Positions 33,823-42,261 of a stretch of DNA of 52,935 nt are shown here, piece by piece. The first letter of the stretch is position 1. Every line of letters starts with the position of its first letter. A program made the position numbers and the translations under genes. The stretch comes from Candidatus Electryonea clarkiae (lineage in GTDB: Bacteria > Electryoneota > Electryoneia > Electryoneales > Electryoneaceae). Below the pieces are notes generated by a model. It was not told where the DNA came from, made no database searches, and saw only the letters and a list, made by a program, of their open reading frames with translations. The stretch covers positions 1-52,935 of the forward strand of contig JAVCCM010000049.1 of assembly GCA_030765455.1 (NCBI GenBank), written 5' to 3'.

Positions 33823-34737
33823 ATGCCCAACTACGTAATAGGCGTCGATCTCGGCGGAACAAAAGTTGAAGCCTGCCTGATGGATTCTGATCGTAATATC
33901 CATACACGTAATCGTGCGCCCTCCGAACCCTCCCTGGGACTCGACCAGGTTATAGATAATATTACAAAGGTTATCGAAACTGCCGCATCAGGACAGGAAT
34001 TCTCTGCTATAGGAATGGGAACTCCTGGAACTTATATACCTTCTGAAGACAAACTATATGGATCACCACATACTCCAATCTATGAAACTCCCGGATTCAT
34101 AGGACTACTTAGAAGCAGGCTTGATGTCCCCCTGGTTATCGAGAATGATGCTAACTGCCTGGCATTAGCGGAATATTATGCTGTCTGCTTGGGGAAATAT
34201 AGTCATATCATGGCTGTCATTATCGGCACCGGAATGGGTTACGGTCTAATACTGAATGATAAACTTTACAGGGGCGCCAGAGGCGGTGCCGGTGAGATCG
34301 GTCATACAAGTATCGACCTTAACGGCCGGCTGTGTGAATGTGGACGACATGGTTGCGCTGAAGCATATCTATCCGGATCAAGCATACGCAAGCGGTATCG
34401 GGAATTAGGCGGAAAAGATCTTGAAGCAGCGGAAATATACAAGCTATACCAGGTATGTGACCAACCAGCAATGAAAATATTTGAAGAAAGTTGCATGATA
34501 ATGGGAGAACTATTTGCTAACATTATCAATGCTCTCGACCTGCAGGCAATAATACTCGGAGGAGGTGTGTCCAACATCCCGCTCTGGTATGAAAAAGTTC
34601 CTCAATACCTGGAAAGGTCGATCTTTGGCCCCCCACGTGATAAAATCCCTATTTTAAAAGCAAAGCTGGGTGATTCTTCCGGTGTAGCAGGTGCGGCGTA
34701 TCTGGCGCTTCGAGAGATTGGTGCATTGGAATTCTGA
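33823..34737 (+). CDS. ROK family sugar kinase
   Basis: 304 residues. Phosphate-1 motif is GVDLGGTKVEACL and the catalytic Asp is in ENDANCLALAEY. The glucose-kinase-like segment is AGEIGHTSIDLNGRLCECGR, and the zinc motif is CECGRHGCAE. It has no DNA-binding domain, so it is an enzyme (glucokinase, fructokinase or N-acetylmannosamine/glucosamine kinase type) rather than a ROK repressor. No transport or sugar catabolic genes adjoin it, leaving the substrate open. Start ATG 33823 fits the conserved N-terminus. Confidence 0.92.
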   Translation: MPNYVIGVDLGGTKVEACLMDSDRNIHTRNRAPSEPSLGLDQVIDNITKVIETAASGQEFSAIGMGTPGTYIPSEDKLYGSPHTPIYETPGFIGLLRSRLDVPLVIENDANCLALAEYYAVCLGKYSHIMAVIIGTGMGYGLILNDKLYRGARGGAGEIGHTSIDLNGRLCECGRHGCAEAYLSGSSIRKRYRELGGKDLEAAEIYKLYQVCDQPAMKIFEESCMIMGELFANIINALDLQAIILGGGVSNIPLWYEKVPQYLERSIFGPPRDKIPILKAKLGDSSGVAGAAYLALREIGALEF

Positions 34738-34907
34738 ATAGATTGGCGTTGTACTCGCTGAAACCGGGGCTGCAAGCTGAAAAACAAGTGCATAATTCAT
34801 GTCCGTCATAATGAGACGAATCTGTTCCCTCCCAAAGTCGAAGAATATATGTAAAACAACATTGCATCTCTTACGATAATTCTTTTACGTATAACATAAA
34901 AAAATCC

Positions 34908-34936
34908 TTGACAATCATAAAACTATTTCATATCTT
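34908..34936 (+). promoter_or_regulatory. Promoter giving a likely leaderless mRNA
   Basis: TTGACA (34908-34913), a 17-base spacer, then TATCTT (34931-34936). The start of transcription would fall on or next to the ATG at 34942, and no ribosome binding site precedes that ATG. Confidence 0.6.
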
Positions 34937-34941
34937 ATGTC

Positions 34942-35154
34942 ATGGCTATTATTGTAACATTAGATATCATGCTGGCAAAGCGAAAGATGAGACTCAACGA
35001 TTTGTCGGAAAGAATCGGTATATCGGTGACGAATCTTTCTCTCCTGAAGACCGGCAGGGTAAAAGGAATTCGATTCAATACTCTTGAAGCGATTTGCCGG
35101 GAGCTGGATTGTGAGCCTGGTGATATACTGGAATATGCTCCGGATTATGTGTGA
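34942..35154 (+). CDS. Small XRE-family transcriptional regulator (YozG-like)
   Basis: 70 residues forming one helix-turn-helix domain: MAIIVTLDIMLAKRKMRLND, then LSERIGISVTNLSLLKTGR and FNTLEAICRELDCEPGDIL. This family often precedes a gene for a multi-pass membrane protein, as it does here (80 bp downstream). The conserved N-terminus fixes the start at 34942, which sits right at the predicted transcription start. Confidence 0.92.
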   Translation: MAIIVTLDIMLAKRKMRLNDLSERIGISVTNLSLLKTGRVKGIRFNTLEAICRELDCEPGDILEYAPDYV

Positions 35155-35233
35155 TTCCTGGTTTCAATTATCCTAAAACCTGGAGATTATTTGGAGACAG
35201 GATTGGACTTTTTTATTTTGGGAGATTTTTATT

Positions 35234-35848
35234 ATGTCTGAAGAGAGATATGAATTAGCGGGATGGTTAACCGTTGCTTCTGTTGGTTTGATGATCCTGG
35301 GTTCGGGTTTGGGTGTTGTACAGACTCTTATCGGGTATTCAAACATGATTTTGGTGCCAGTTCTGGCAATTACTACAATAATCCAAACCAGTTTTTCAGT
35401 TTACGCTGTTATATGGTTCAGGCGTCTCCTGAACAGACGGTTTGATTTCCATGCTGTTGATACGCTTATCACACTGCTTATCATCGCTCAGGTTCTTTTA
35501 ACATTTGTATCGATCTACCTGCGCAGCTTACCAATGGCTGCAATGGATGGTCACATGGAAAAGAAAGAAGCGTTAGCACTAATCATTCCCGCTTTGATTA
35601 CGCTTTGTTCGGTAGCTTTTCCTATGGCGATAGTAGGAATTGTTTTTGGAATAAGGATACTGCGGCTTAACGATACCCTGTTTGGATACTTGAAACCCCT
35701 CGCTTATACACAGATAATTGGTAGCAGCTTAATATTGACTTTCTTTCTCGCCCCGATTGGAGGGCTTGTTCTGATGGCTGGTGAAATCTTCCAGGCGTTG
35801 ATTTTGATTCAGAGCGCGAGGGAGTTACCAGAACCGGAGTTTGTGTGA
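35234..35848 (+). CDS. Multi-pass membrane protein paired with a small XRE regulator
   Basis: 204 residues with about five hydrophobic segments (roughly 10-32, 38-62, 80-98, 115-145 and 160-190). It contains a cytoplasmic-looking RRLLNRRFDFHAVD loop. The pairing with a YozG-like HTH gene recalls the DUF2975-type membrane proteins, but I cannot confirm the family. The function is unknown. The two genes likely share a transcript from the 34908 promoter. Confidence 0.7.
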   Translation: MSEERYELAGWLTVASVGLMILGSGLGVVQTLIGYSNMILVPVLAITTIIQTSFSVYAVIWFRRLLNRRFDFHAVDTLITLLIIAQVLLTFVSIYLRSLPMAAMDGHMEKKEALALIIPALITLCSVAFPMAIVGIVFGIRILRLNDTLFGYLKPLAYTQIIGSSLILTFFLAPIGGLVLMAGEIFQALILIQSARELPEPEFV

Positions 35849-35883
35849 TTAAATTTCACATATTCTCTGTGTAGAACTCATGC

Positions 35884-35926
35884 CACCGTTGGGCCTGTCA
35901 GACCTATGGCGGATTGCCCAACGGTG
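35884..35926. terminator. Palindrome between convergent genes, probable bidirectional terminator
   Basis: CACCGTTGGGC (35884-35894) pairs with GCCCAACGGTG (35916-35926) around a 21-base loop and is followed by AAATTTTT. It separates the converging membrane protein and methyltransferase genes and is related to the hairpin after tonB. Confidence 0.65.
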
Positions 35927-35936
35927 AAATTTTTAA

Positions 35937-36689
35937 TTACGTATTGTTTGCAGTAGTTTTTATTCCTTTTACAATGAGAGTTTCTCCAAACAATACTGCT
36001 TTTGAAAACATTATTTCTTTTATTTCTTTGTTTATTTTAGATGTTCCTTCTTTTCTGCCTGACCTATTGTAAATACTGGAGGTTATTAAATAGGACAGAG
36101 GTATGAATAGAGTATATATCCAACTTACAAATTTTATTCTATTTGTGGTTACTTTTTGAATTTGTAATCCATTCGTATGCAACATATACCTGATTTCCGG
36201 AAACGAAATCATTCCAATATGATGCAAGGGATTAGGATTGTTTTCATCTAACGGTGAATTACATTTATGGTGATGTCCGGATATAAACCATCTCCATCTT
36301 GACCGTAAAGAACTGATATTGGGGGTCGAAATAATAAACTCGCCATCCACCTTTAAAATTCTATTTACTTCTTTAACGAAATCAAATTGTTTATTAATAT
36401 GTTCTATCCCATCGATACAAACCAGTACATCAATGGAGTCATCTTCTATTGGAAGAATATCATTCATATCCCCAACTACAAAATCTTTATGGTCGATTTC
36501 CATAACATTTTCAATATCAACTGCTGAGACATTTTTGTATCCGTTATCTATTAGCCTGGAGATGAAAGCTCCTGATCCACATGGAATATCGACGATTTTA
36601 GAATCTTTGGTCTTACTAATCAGGTTGAGTACTGTTTCATGTGTGTTTTTTGAAGTATTTATAGAAATACCTTTGTAATTCCTTCTCAT
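35937..36689 (-). CDS. Class I SAM-dependent methyltransferase
   Basis: 250 residues. Motif I is DIPCGSGAFISRLIDNG, the acidic strand end is SAVDIENV, motif II/III includes VGDMNDILPIEDDSIDVLVC, and post-motif IDGIEHI is typical of UbiE/type-11-like enzymes. The later FIISTPNISSLRSR block resembles methyltransferases acting on polysaccharide or small lipid substrates. The C-terminus has a hydrophobic patch (IYTLFIPLSYLI) that may touch a membrane. It is AT-rich with an isolated context, so it may have been acquired. The substrate is unknown. Confidence 0.85.
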   Translation of the reverse strand: MRRNYKGISINTSKNTHETVLNLISKTKDSKIVDIPCGSGAFISRLIDNGYKNVSAVDIENVMEIDHKDFVVGDMNDILPIEDDSIDVLVCIDGIEHINKQFDFVKEVNRILKVDGEFIISTPNISSLRSRWRWFISGHHHKCNSPLDENNPNPLHHIGMISFPEIRYMLHTNGLQIQKVTTNRIKFVSWIYTLFIPLSYLITSSIYNRSGRKEGTSKINKEIKEIMFSKAVLFGETLIVKGIKTTANNT

Positions 36690-36772
36690 ACTCTCCTCAT
36701 TTTATCGGAAAGAACTGCGTAAGCAATGCAGCGTTATCGCATTGTGACATTGGATTGTTGACTAAGGATCCA

Positions 36773-37363
36773 TCATAGCAATTTTAATTCTATATAATCA
36801 ATAGAAATAGCATCCATCTCCGTGTCTGGCTGAAAGTATTGCAGCACCAGCATGCCTCCTTTTTCATATACAATTGACATGTCAAATATTTCGAATTTTT
36901 CCACAATATCTCCATTCTTCATTTGCAGTTTTATCTCATAGCCTCTCTTATATTTCAATCTTTGTTTTAATCTATAATTTTCCTTGATGTTTGCAGGTTC
37001 ACTATCAAGAAGACTTTTCTCTGACTCTGTGAGGTAACTGAATGATTTAATGTTATAAATTTTTTCTATGTTCTTGACCATGGTGCTATAGCCATGACTC
37101 TCAACCTTAATACTATTATCAGGCTTTATATTATGACTGGCATTTGAACCTATTTCTGTAAATCTGAATAAGGCGTTTGTCATTATAGTTCCATCATTTT
37201 TATAGATGTCTGCTTTCCAAAAATATTCGTAATTGTCATAAGTAACAAAATTATACCCATTGTAATTCCAGATTTTATAAAGCTGTTTTGGTTTCTCTTC
37301 TTCTTGCCCGGCATGGCATCCTGCAAGAAGCAGAATCACAAGAAAGTATCTGAATAATTTCAT
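36773..37363 (-). CDS. Predicted lipoprotein of unknown function
   Basis: 196 residues from the ATG at 37363, which has GGAG six bases upstream. An ATG four codons earlier lacks such a site. The type II signal peptide is MKLFRYFLVILLLAGC, with the lipobox Cys at residue 16. The mature part is beta-rich (YNFVTYDNYEYFWKADIYKN, YEIKLQMKNGDIVEKFEIFD) with no motif I recognise. Confidence 0.7.
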   Translation of the reverse strand: MKLFRYFLVILLLAGCHAGQEEEKPKQLYKIWNYNGYNFVTYDNYEYFWKADIYKNDGTIMTNALFRFTEIGSNASHNIKPDNSIKVESHGYSTMVKNIEKIYNIKSFSYLTESEKSLLDSEPANIKENYRLKQRLKYKRGYEIKLQMKNGDIVEKFEIFDMSIVYEKGGMLVLQYFQPDTEMDAISIDYIELKLL

Positions 37364-37548
37364 CTTCGTCTCCATTTATTTTTTTAGAATATACTTTACT
37401 GAAGGTTGGAAATAAACTGCATTGAATTCTGTTTTGAATTTTCTAATATGCGCTTGAAATCTCGCGGGGAATGCTCTTGATGATTTAGTAAATAAAATCC
37501 TTTGAAACCTTGTTTTTCCGTTAGCTGTTAGATTAACATAACGGGGCT

Positions 37549-39174
37549 TTGAACAATCGACATCCGGGAGGGATAATTAATATCAGTAGTACCATAAATG
37601 CAAAGTTTGACCGGCTAATGCCTTTTGCCGTGGCAGCATTAGCTGTTATTGCTGCTCTTGTTTATCATTACCTGGCACGAGTAGCGGGCTTGCCGTTTCT
37701 TCTGAACCTGGATGACGGGTATATTCATGTCAGGCTTGCAGCCAACTTTGCTGAGTTCGGGAAGATTGGAATAAATCCCGGTGAAGGTGGGGGGGGGAGC
37801 AGTTCGCTTCTCTGGACGTTCATCCTGGCATTGGGGACAGTGCTTGGTTTTGCAACCGACAAGTTCGCCTGGTTCCTTTCACTTTCGGGCCTTGGAGTTG
37901 CAGTCTGGGCGGCTGCACGAATCTCATCTGCTCTTCTTCCCACATGGTTAAGTATCATAGCATCAATCACTGTAGCTATCTCCGGTCAATTAATTACCAC
38001 AGCGCTTTCCGGGATGGAATCAACGTTTTATCTCGCATTTGTACTACTGACCCTCGATAGCTTCATTCGCAAACGAATCATCGCCACTACTCTCTTCAGT
38101 GCAATCGCCGTCCTGCTTCGTCCTGAATCAGTGTTTATCGCTCTTGCAATATTCGTATCCTCCATGTTTTCAGGACAAAGTGATCCATTGGAAAACGGTA
38201 GAAGTAAACGACTTACAATTCTGCCGTTTGTATCGGCGATTGTTGCAGGAGTCTTGTCATATACCTTGCTGACCTGGCTTGGCGAAGGAGCGCCGCAAAC
38301 TCTTGCGGCGAGGCGCTGGTTGATCGGGCTTGATCCGTCATTTGGGGCTAACCTCAGCCGGAACTTCGCAGGTGCGATACGATGCCTGGGACTTCTCAAC
38401 GTAAGGATTACCGATTATGTCGGTCCCGGTCATGGACTTGGAATTATATGGAGTATTTTAGTTTATGTCCTGGCGGGATTCGCCGTGATAATGACATTCA
38501 GAAAATTCATTTTATGGCGCACTATCAGTATTTTCCTCTTTTTTCACCTGATGTTTTACCTGGTATTATTACCTGTTCCAGGGCATTTCGGCAGGTATTT
38601 CGCTCCACTCTGGGCGCTTGGACCACTCCTGGTTATGCAGGGATGGTTAACTGCAAGGCAGTACTTGCGAGATTCGAGAATGATCCAGGTATCCACCTAT
38701 GTCCTGGCATTCATCATTCTTGCCAACCTGCCTCAACTTTGGAAATGGGCCAAATGGCATGTTGATACTGTAAATCACCTTGACCGCATCCATTATTCGA
38801 TGGCGAAAACAGTTCGTGACCAGGTTCCGGCAGGAGAGACTATCGCGGTCTTCGATGTCGGACTGATGGCATGGATTGGTGGTCACCGTATTGTTGATGT
38901 AGCCGGCCTGACCGATCCTGAAGGTCTCGAAGCTCTTAAACAGCACCGGATAACCGAACTGCTTGTAGAAAAAGAAATCAGGTATATTATTCTGCCCGAA
39001 GGAGAGGGCGTTCAGAGGTGGGTTCTCGCTCAAAGGGTTGGAATACCTGTTCAAATGTTGCATGAAATACACCGGCTTACATTAGGCACAAAGTGGTTAG
39101 ATCACATTATGCCTACCTTGGTAGCTATGCGGGCGATGGGTTTGTATGAGTTCCGTCCTTCGATGAAAGAGTAG
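37549..39174 (+). CDS. GT-C type membrane glycosyltransferase-like protein
   Basis: 541 residues with about ten transmembrane segments up to residue 400 and a soluble C-terminal domain. After the first helix comes LLNLDDGYIHVRLAANFAEFG, the acidic-pair loop typical of GT-C enzymes (arabinosyl/mannosyltransferase-like) that use polyprenyl-phosphate sugars. The following GINPGEGGGGSSSLLWT corresponds to the NPGERVEGYTNFLWT motif of that group. The C-terminal segment ETIAVFDVGLMAWIGGHRIV and DVAGLTDPEG also fits the group. The start is uncertain: TTG 37549 lacks a clear ribosome binding site, while GGGAGG at 37567-37572 points to a start a few codons later. It probably glycosylates an envelope component. 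Confidence 0.8.
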   Translation: MNNRHPGGIINISSTINAKFDRLMPFAVAALAVIAALVYHYLARVAGLPFLLNLDDGYIHVRLAANFAEFGKIGINPGEGGGGSSSLLWTFILALGTVLGFATDKFAWFLSLSGLGVAVWAAARISSALLPTWLSIIASITVAISGQLITTALSGMESTFYLAFVLLTLDSFIRKRIIATTLFSAIAVLLRPESVFIALAIFVSSMFSGQSDPLENGRSKRLTILPFVSAIVAGVLSYTLLTWLGEGAPQTLAARRWLIGLDPSFGANLSRNFAGAIRCLGLLNVRITDYVGPGHGLGIIWSILVYVLAGFAVIMTFRKFILWRTISIFLFFHLMFYLVLLPVPGHFGRYFAPLWALGPLLVMQGWLTARQYLRDSRMIQVSTYVLAFIILANLPQLWKWAKWHVDTVNHLDRIHYSMAKTVRDQVPAGETIAVFDVGLMAWIGGHRIVDVAGLTDPEGLEALKQHRITELLVEKEIRYIILPEGEGVQRWVLAQRVGIPVQMLHEIHRLTLGTKWLDHIMPTLVAMRAMGLYEFRPSMKE

Positions 39175-39429
39175 TAGTACACTGTCAAATTTGTATCGAG
39201 GAGTAGATCCCATCAATTGCTATTTGGTGAAATAAAGAAATCCATATCTTGATGATTATTGTTTTTCGTTATTTTTTTTATTCGCCTCTTCATACATACC
39301 GCTGTTGTCTCCTTCCTGAGAATTTCACTTGCCAAAACAGTGCTGAATTTTGTTATTTTCTTTTTCCCCCCGGGGATAATAACAGTACAAAAAGATAGTG
39401 AAATATAGAATTAGAACGAGGAGACAGGG

Positions 39430-40179
39430 ATGAAGATTGCTGTATTGGTAAAACTGGTTCCCGACAGCGAGGCTCAGATCAAGCTGAATGCTGATAAGAG
39501 CTGGATTGAGACCCGTGATATAAGCTGGGTAATGGGACCTTACGATGAGTATGCCATTGAAGAGGCATTGAAGACCGCCGGTGACAAAGGCGGCGAAGTG
39601 ACTGTTATCAGTTATGGCGACGAGCAGGCTGTTGACGGATTACGCAAAGCCCTGGCGATGGGTGTTCATAATGCAGTTCGGGTAAAACGTGAAGGCGAAC
39701 AGGACTTGCTGGGGACAGCTAATGCCCTGGCGGAAGCATTAAAGGATAATGGCTACGACTTGATTTTCACCGGGTTTAAAGCAAATGACGACGATTGCGC
39801 CGCAATCGGGACTATGGTTGGAACACTGCTTGATATACCTGTGATTACCGAGGTTTCAAAACTGGAAGTAGGCGAAGGCAATGTACGTGCCGAACGCGAT
39901 ATCGAAGGTGGACGTGAAATTATCGAAGCGTCAATGCCCTGTGTTATCACCGCTCAAAAGGGATTAAACGAGCCTCGATATGCGTCATTGAAAGGCATTA
40001 TGATGGCGAAGAAGAAACAGATCGAGGAAGTCGTAGTCACTCATACAGAATCCCGTATCGAAATGGCAGGTCTGAATTATCCACCAGAGCGAGCAGCGGG
40101 CAAAGTAGTTGGCGAGGGCGCGGAAGCAGTCCCCGAATTAGTGAGATTGCTACGTGAAGAAGCAAAAGTAATCGAATAG
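39430..40179 (+). CDS. etfB: Electron transfer flavoprotein subunit beta
   Basis: 249 residues, FixA/EtfB family: KIAVLVKLVPDSEAQI at the N-terminus, WVMGPYDEYAIEEALK, and the signature region with VITAQKGLNEPRYASLKGIM. EtfBA carries electrons from acyl-CoA dehydrogenases (fatty acid or amino acid oxidation) to the quinone pool. A strong GAGGAGA ribosome binding site precedes it. The gene pair stands alone, with an intrinsic terminator after etfA. A 255-bp spacer upstream should hold the promoter. Confidence 0.96.
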   Translation: MKIAVLVKLVPDSEAQIKLNADKSWIETRDISWVMGPYDEYAIEEALKTAGDKGGEVTVISYGDEQAVDGLRKALAMGVHNAVRVKREGEQDLLGTANALAEALKDNGYDLIFTGFKANDDDCAAIGTMVGTLLDIPVITEVSKLEVGEGNVRAERDIEGGREIIEASMPCVITAQKGLNEPRYASLKGIMMAKKKQIEEVVVTHTESRIEMAGLNYPPERAAGKVVGEGAEAVPELVRLLREEAKVIE

Positions 40180-40192
40180 AAAGGGGGATATG

Positions 40193-41149
40193 ATGAGTGT
40201 ATTAGTTTATGTTGAAACCCGTGACGGTGTAGTTAAGAAAGCCGGTATCGAGGCATTAAGCGAAGGTAAAAGAATCGCGGCAAAACGTGGTACTACCACC
40301 GCTGCACTGCTGGTGGGAACAAATCTTGACGCAGGGCTGGAAGAAGTCAAGAAAATTGGTCCCGATAAGATATTTGTTGTAGTTAATGCAGAACTTTCCA
40401 ACTACCAGGCTGAGGGATATCTCGCTGCCGTAAAAAATGCTGCCGAGGATTTTGGAGCCAATGTAATCATGATGGGCACCACCTCTTTGGGACGTGACCT
40501 TGCGCCAAGGATTGCAGCAAAAATGCAGGTAATGTTGATTCCCGATGTTATAGCTATAAATGTCGAGGACGATGGCAATATAGTAATGAGCCGCCCGGTT
40601 TATGCAGGAAAAGTAATTTTAGACATAAAGAGTGTTGCATTCCCGGTAGTCATTTCGACCCGTCCGAATATTTTCGATGTTGAAGAGGGTGATGGTGCAT
40701 GCGAAAGAGTCGATCTGTCACCGGAATTCTCATTAATGTCAAAAGTGATTGAGGTCGTTGCGAGCGAAGGCGGGAAACTGGACGTAACCGAAGCTGACCG
40801 TATTGTAGCCGGTGGTCGAGGTTTAAGAGAATCGGATAACTTCAAACTGGTCGAAGATCTTGCAGACGTTCTCGGAGCTGCTGTTGGAGCGAGTCGTGCA
40901 GTCGTAGATTCTGACTGGCGTCCCCACAGCGAACAGATCGGGCAGACAGGAAAAACCGTGGGTCCGACACTATACTTTGCAGTTGGAATTTCAGGTGCGG
41001 TACAGCATATGGCAGGAATGAAAACCAGCAAGGTAGTAGTCGCCATCAACAAAGATGCCGACGCTCCAATCTTCAAAGCCGCCGATTACGGAATCGTAGG
41101 TGATGCGATGGAAGTACTGCCTGCTTTGATCGAGGAATTGAAGAAGTAG
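40193..41149 (+). CDS. etfA: Electron transfer flavoprotein subunit alpha
   Basis: 318 residues, FixB/EtfA family. The FAD-binding C-terminal domain shows GRGLRESDNFKLVEDLADVLG, GASRAVVDSDWRPHSEQIGQ, TGKTVGPTLYFAVGISGAVQ and INKDADAPIFKAADYGIVGD. The last segment is the family signature. It starts 13 bp after etfB. Two ATG codons in a row (40190, 40193) are both possible. All FAD contacts expected from the motif pattern seem present. Confidence 0.96.
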   Translation: MSVLVYVETRDGVVKKAGIEALSEGKRIAAKRGTTTAALLVGTNLDAGLEEVKKIGPDKIFVVVNAELSNYQAEGYLAAVKNAAEDFGANVIMMGTTSLGRDLAPRIAAKMQVMLIPDVIAINVEDDGNIVMSRPVYAGKVILDIKSVAFPVVISTRPNIFDVEEGDGACERVDLSPEFSLMSKVIEVVASEGGKLDVTEADRIVAGGRGLRESDNFKLVEDLADVLGAAVGASRAVVDSDWRPHSEQIGQTGKTVGPTLYFAVGISGAVQHMAGMKTSKVVVAINKDADAPIFKAADYGIVGDAMEVLPALIEELKK

Positions 41150-41181
41150 AGTAAAGCCTTTATATGATTTATTTTTAGAGT

Positions 41182-41207
41182 GCGCAAGCCATGCTTGCGC
41201 CTTTTTT
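41182..41207 (+). terminator. Intrinsic terminator of etfBA
   Basis: GCGCAAG-CCATG-CTTGCGC is followed by a C and six T, about 35 bases after the etfA stop. Confidence 0.85.
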
Positions 41208-41275
41208 ATGTGTATATTAATAAAGCTTGTTATAGAGAAGCAGTCCTTAATACAATCAAACGATTTGTCAAATTT

Positions 41276-41485
41276 CTTAAATCCTGTAAGGATGATATGA
41301 TATTAGCCCACGCTTTTAAGCGTGGGACTATGAAATAACCCAATGTACAGTCCGGCATCTGCCGGACGGCTGATTCGATTACATAAATGCTTTGCTGCAT
41401 CAGTCGTCCTTACAGGACTTGATCTTCTGATTTACCTGAACCCATACTTAAAAGTATGGGCTAAATTCAATAGTCCCTTCGGGAC
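41276..41485. repeat. Cluster of five to six different palindromes
   Basis: In order: TCCTGTAAGGA (about 41281), CCCACGCTT/AAGCGTGGG (41308-41326), GTCCGGCA/TGCCGGAC (41350-41367), TCCTTACAGGA (about 41407), CCCATACT/AGTATGGG (41441-41460) and GTCCCTTCGGGAC (41473-41485). The first and fourth are the same palindrome in opposite orientation. A frame of 62 codons running through the cluster is made of repeat sequence and is not a gene. This fills the 360-bp gap after etfA. Confidence 0.8.
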
Positions 41486-41509
41486 AGACGATACAATTAT
41501 TGGAAAGAT

Positions 41510-41710
41510 ATGGCGAATGAAGATGAAATAAACCCTGTAGAAAAAGCAATGTTAGATACAAAAATCGTATCCAACGCACTCGCAAGAGCTGTAAGAAAAG
41601 CCTTGATTTTTCACAAACAGACCGGCAATCCGATATATACTATGCGTGATGACAAAGTCGTAAAGATTGAAGCTGAAGATATAAAGATATTCGATTTGGA
41701 TGAAGAATGA
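41510..41710 (+). CDS. Small protein of unknown function
   Basis: 66 residues, strongly charged and probably helical at first (EKAMLDTKIVSNALARAVRKAL), then a short beta part (GNPIYTMRDDKVVKIEAEDI). The size and position next to a HicB gene suggest an antitoxin-like or toxin-antitoxin accessory protein, but no family is recognised. The start at 41510 follows GGAAAGATATGGCG-type sequence with GGAAAG as ribosome binding site. Confidence 0.6.
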   Translation: MANEDEINPVEKAMLDTKIVSNALARAVRKALIFHKQTGNPIYTMRDDKVVKIEAEDIKIFDLDEE

Positions 41711-41857
41711 AGTAGTTCACTTTCGCCGAAAGTGAATCAATATTAGTGTTCAAAATCATATCAATCCTGTCCAGATAGTAGCAACCTCTAATAGAAGGAT
41801 ATTATATTCTAAGTATTAACATTTGTAAGACAGTAAAGATCAAAATAGATAATCGAG

Positions 41858-42118
41858 GTGCAAATGCTTACCGAATACATACAAGCCGCAATGCAAGAAG
41901 CGCATTATGAACTAATGGAAGACGGAAATTTTTTTGCTGCCATCGAGCCTCTAAAAGGCTTATGGGCGGACGGAGACACCCTCGAAGAATGCCGGAAAAA
42001 CCTGCGCGAAACACTTGAGGACTGGTTATTTATCAGCATCAGGGAACGCATGGCAATTCCCGAAATGGGAGGGATAAAAGTTGAAGCTAATCGTGAATTA
42101 GCCAAGGATACCAATTGA
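41858..42118 (+). CDS. hicB: HicB family antitoxin with a broken hicA behind it
   Basis: 86 residues. The HicB pattern is AHYELMEDGNFFAAIEPLKGLWADGDTLEECRKNLRETLEDWLF-like: short strands then the conserved helix. GAGGTG serves as ribosome binding site. The stop codon overlaps a TTG that starts a hicA reading frame (TTGA overlap), the usual coupling, but that hicA is truncated. The antitoxin is therefore probably an orphan now. Confidence 0.87.
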   Translation: MQMLTEYIQAAMQEAHYELMEDGNFFAAIEPLKGLWADGDTLEECRKNLRETLEDWLFISIRERMAIPEMGGIKVEANRELAKDTN

Positions 42119-42261
42119 ATCCGGTATCACGCAAAGGGCTGATTCGCCGAATGCGTAAATTTGGGTTTCTATCAGATCTCCACTACGTTCAAGACCTGAC
42201 AAAACAAAGTAAAAGATATTGTTTATTTTGGGGATACGGTGATCCCAAGCTACACTACTGA
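42115..42261 (+). pseudogene. hicA remnant truncated at a palindromic repeat
   Basis: The frame starts NPVSRKGLIRRMRKFGF, the standard HicA N-terminus, then loses similarity. It ends within a palindrome (GGGGATACGGTGATCCC), giving CLFWGYGDPKLHY and a stop at 42259-42261. The active-site GSH segment and the rest of the fold are missing. Confidence 0.8.
42230..42253. repeat. Degenerate GTAGC..GGGATC palindrome at the hicA breakpoint
   Basis: As read on the - strand it begins GTAGCTTGGGATCACCGTA, an imperfect member of the GTAGCCCGGAATC family at 14900, 28203 and 28306. It also lies immediately next to the stop codon of the convergent nuclease gene. Confidence 0.7.

Noticed and set aside
39175..39429. 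A riboswitch or gene upstream of etfB
   Set aside because: Only AT-rich sequence without conserved riboswitch motifs; a promoter must be there but no clear -35/-10 pair stands out.
41343..41531. 62-codon frame through the palindrome cluster
   Set aside because: Its residues (SAGRLIRLHKCFAAS.., NSPFGT..) are translations of palindromic repeats; a repeat artefact.
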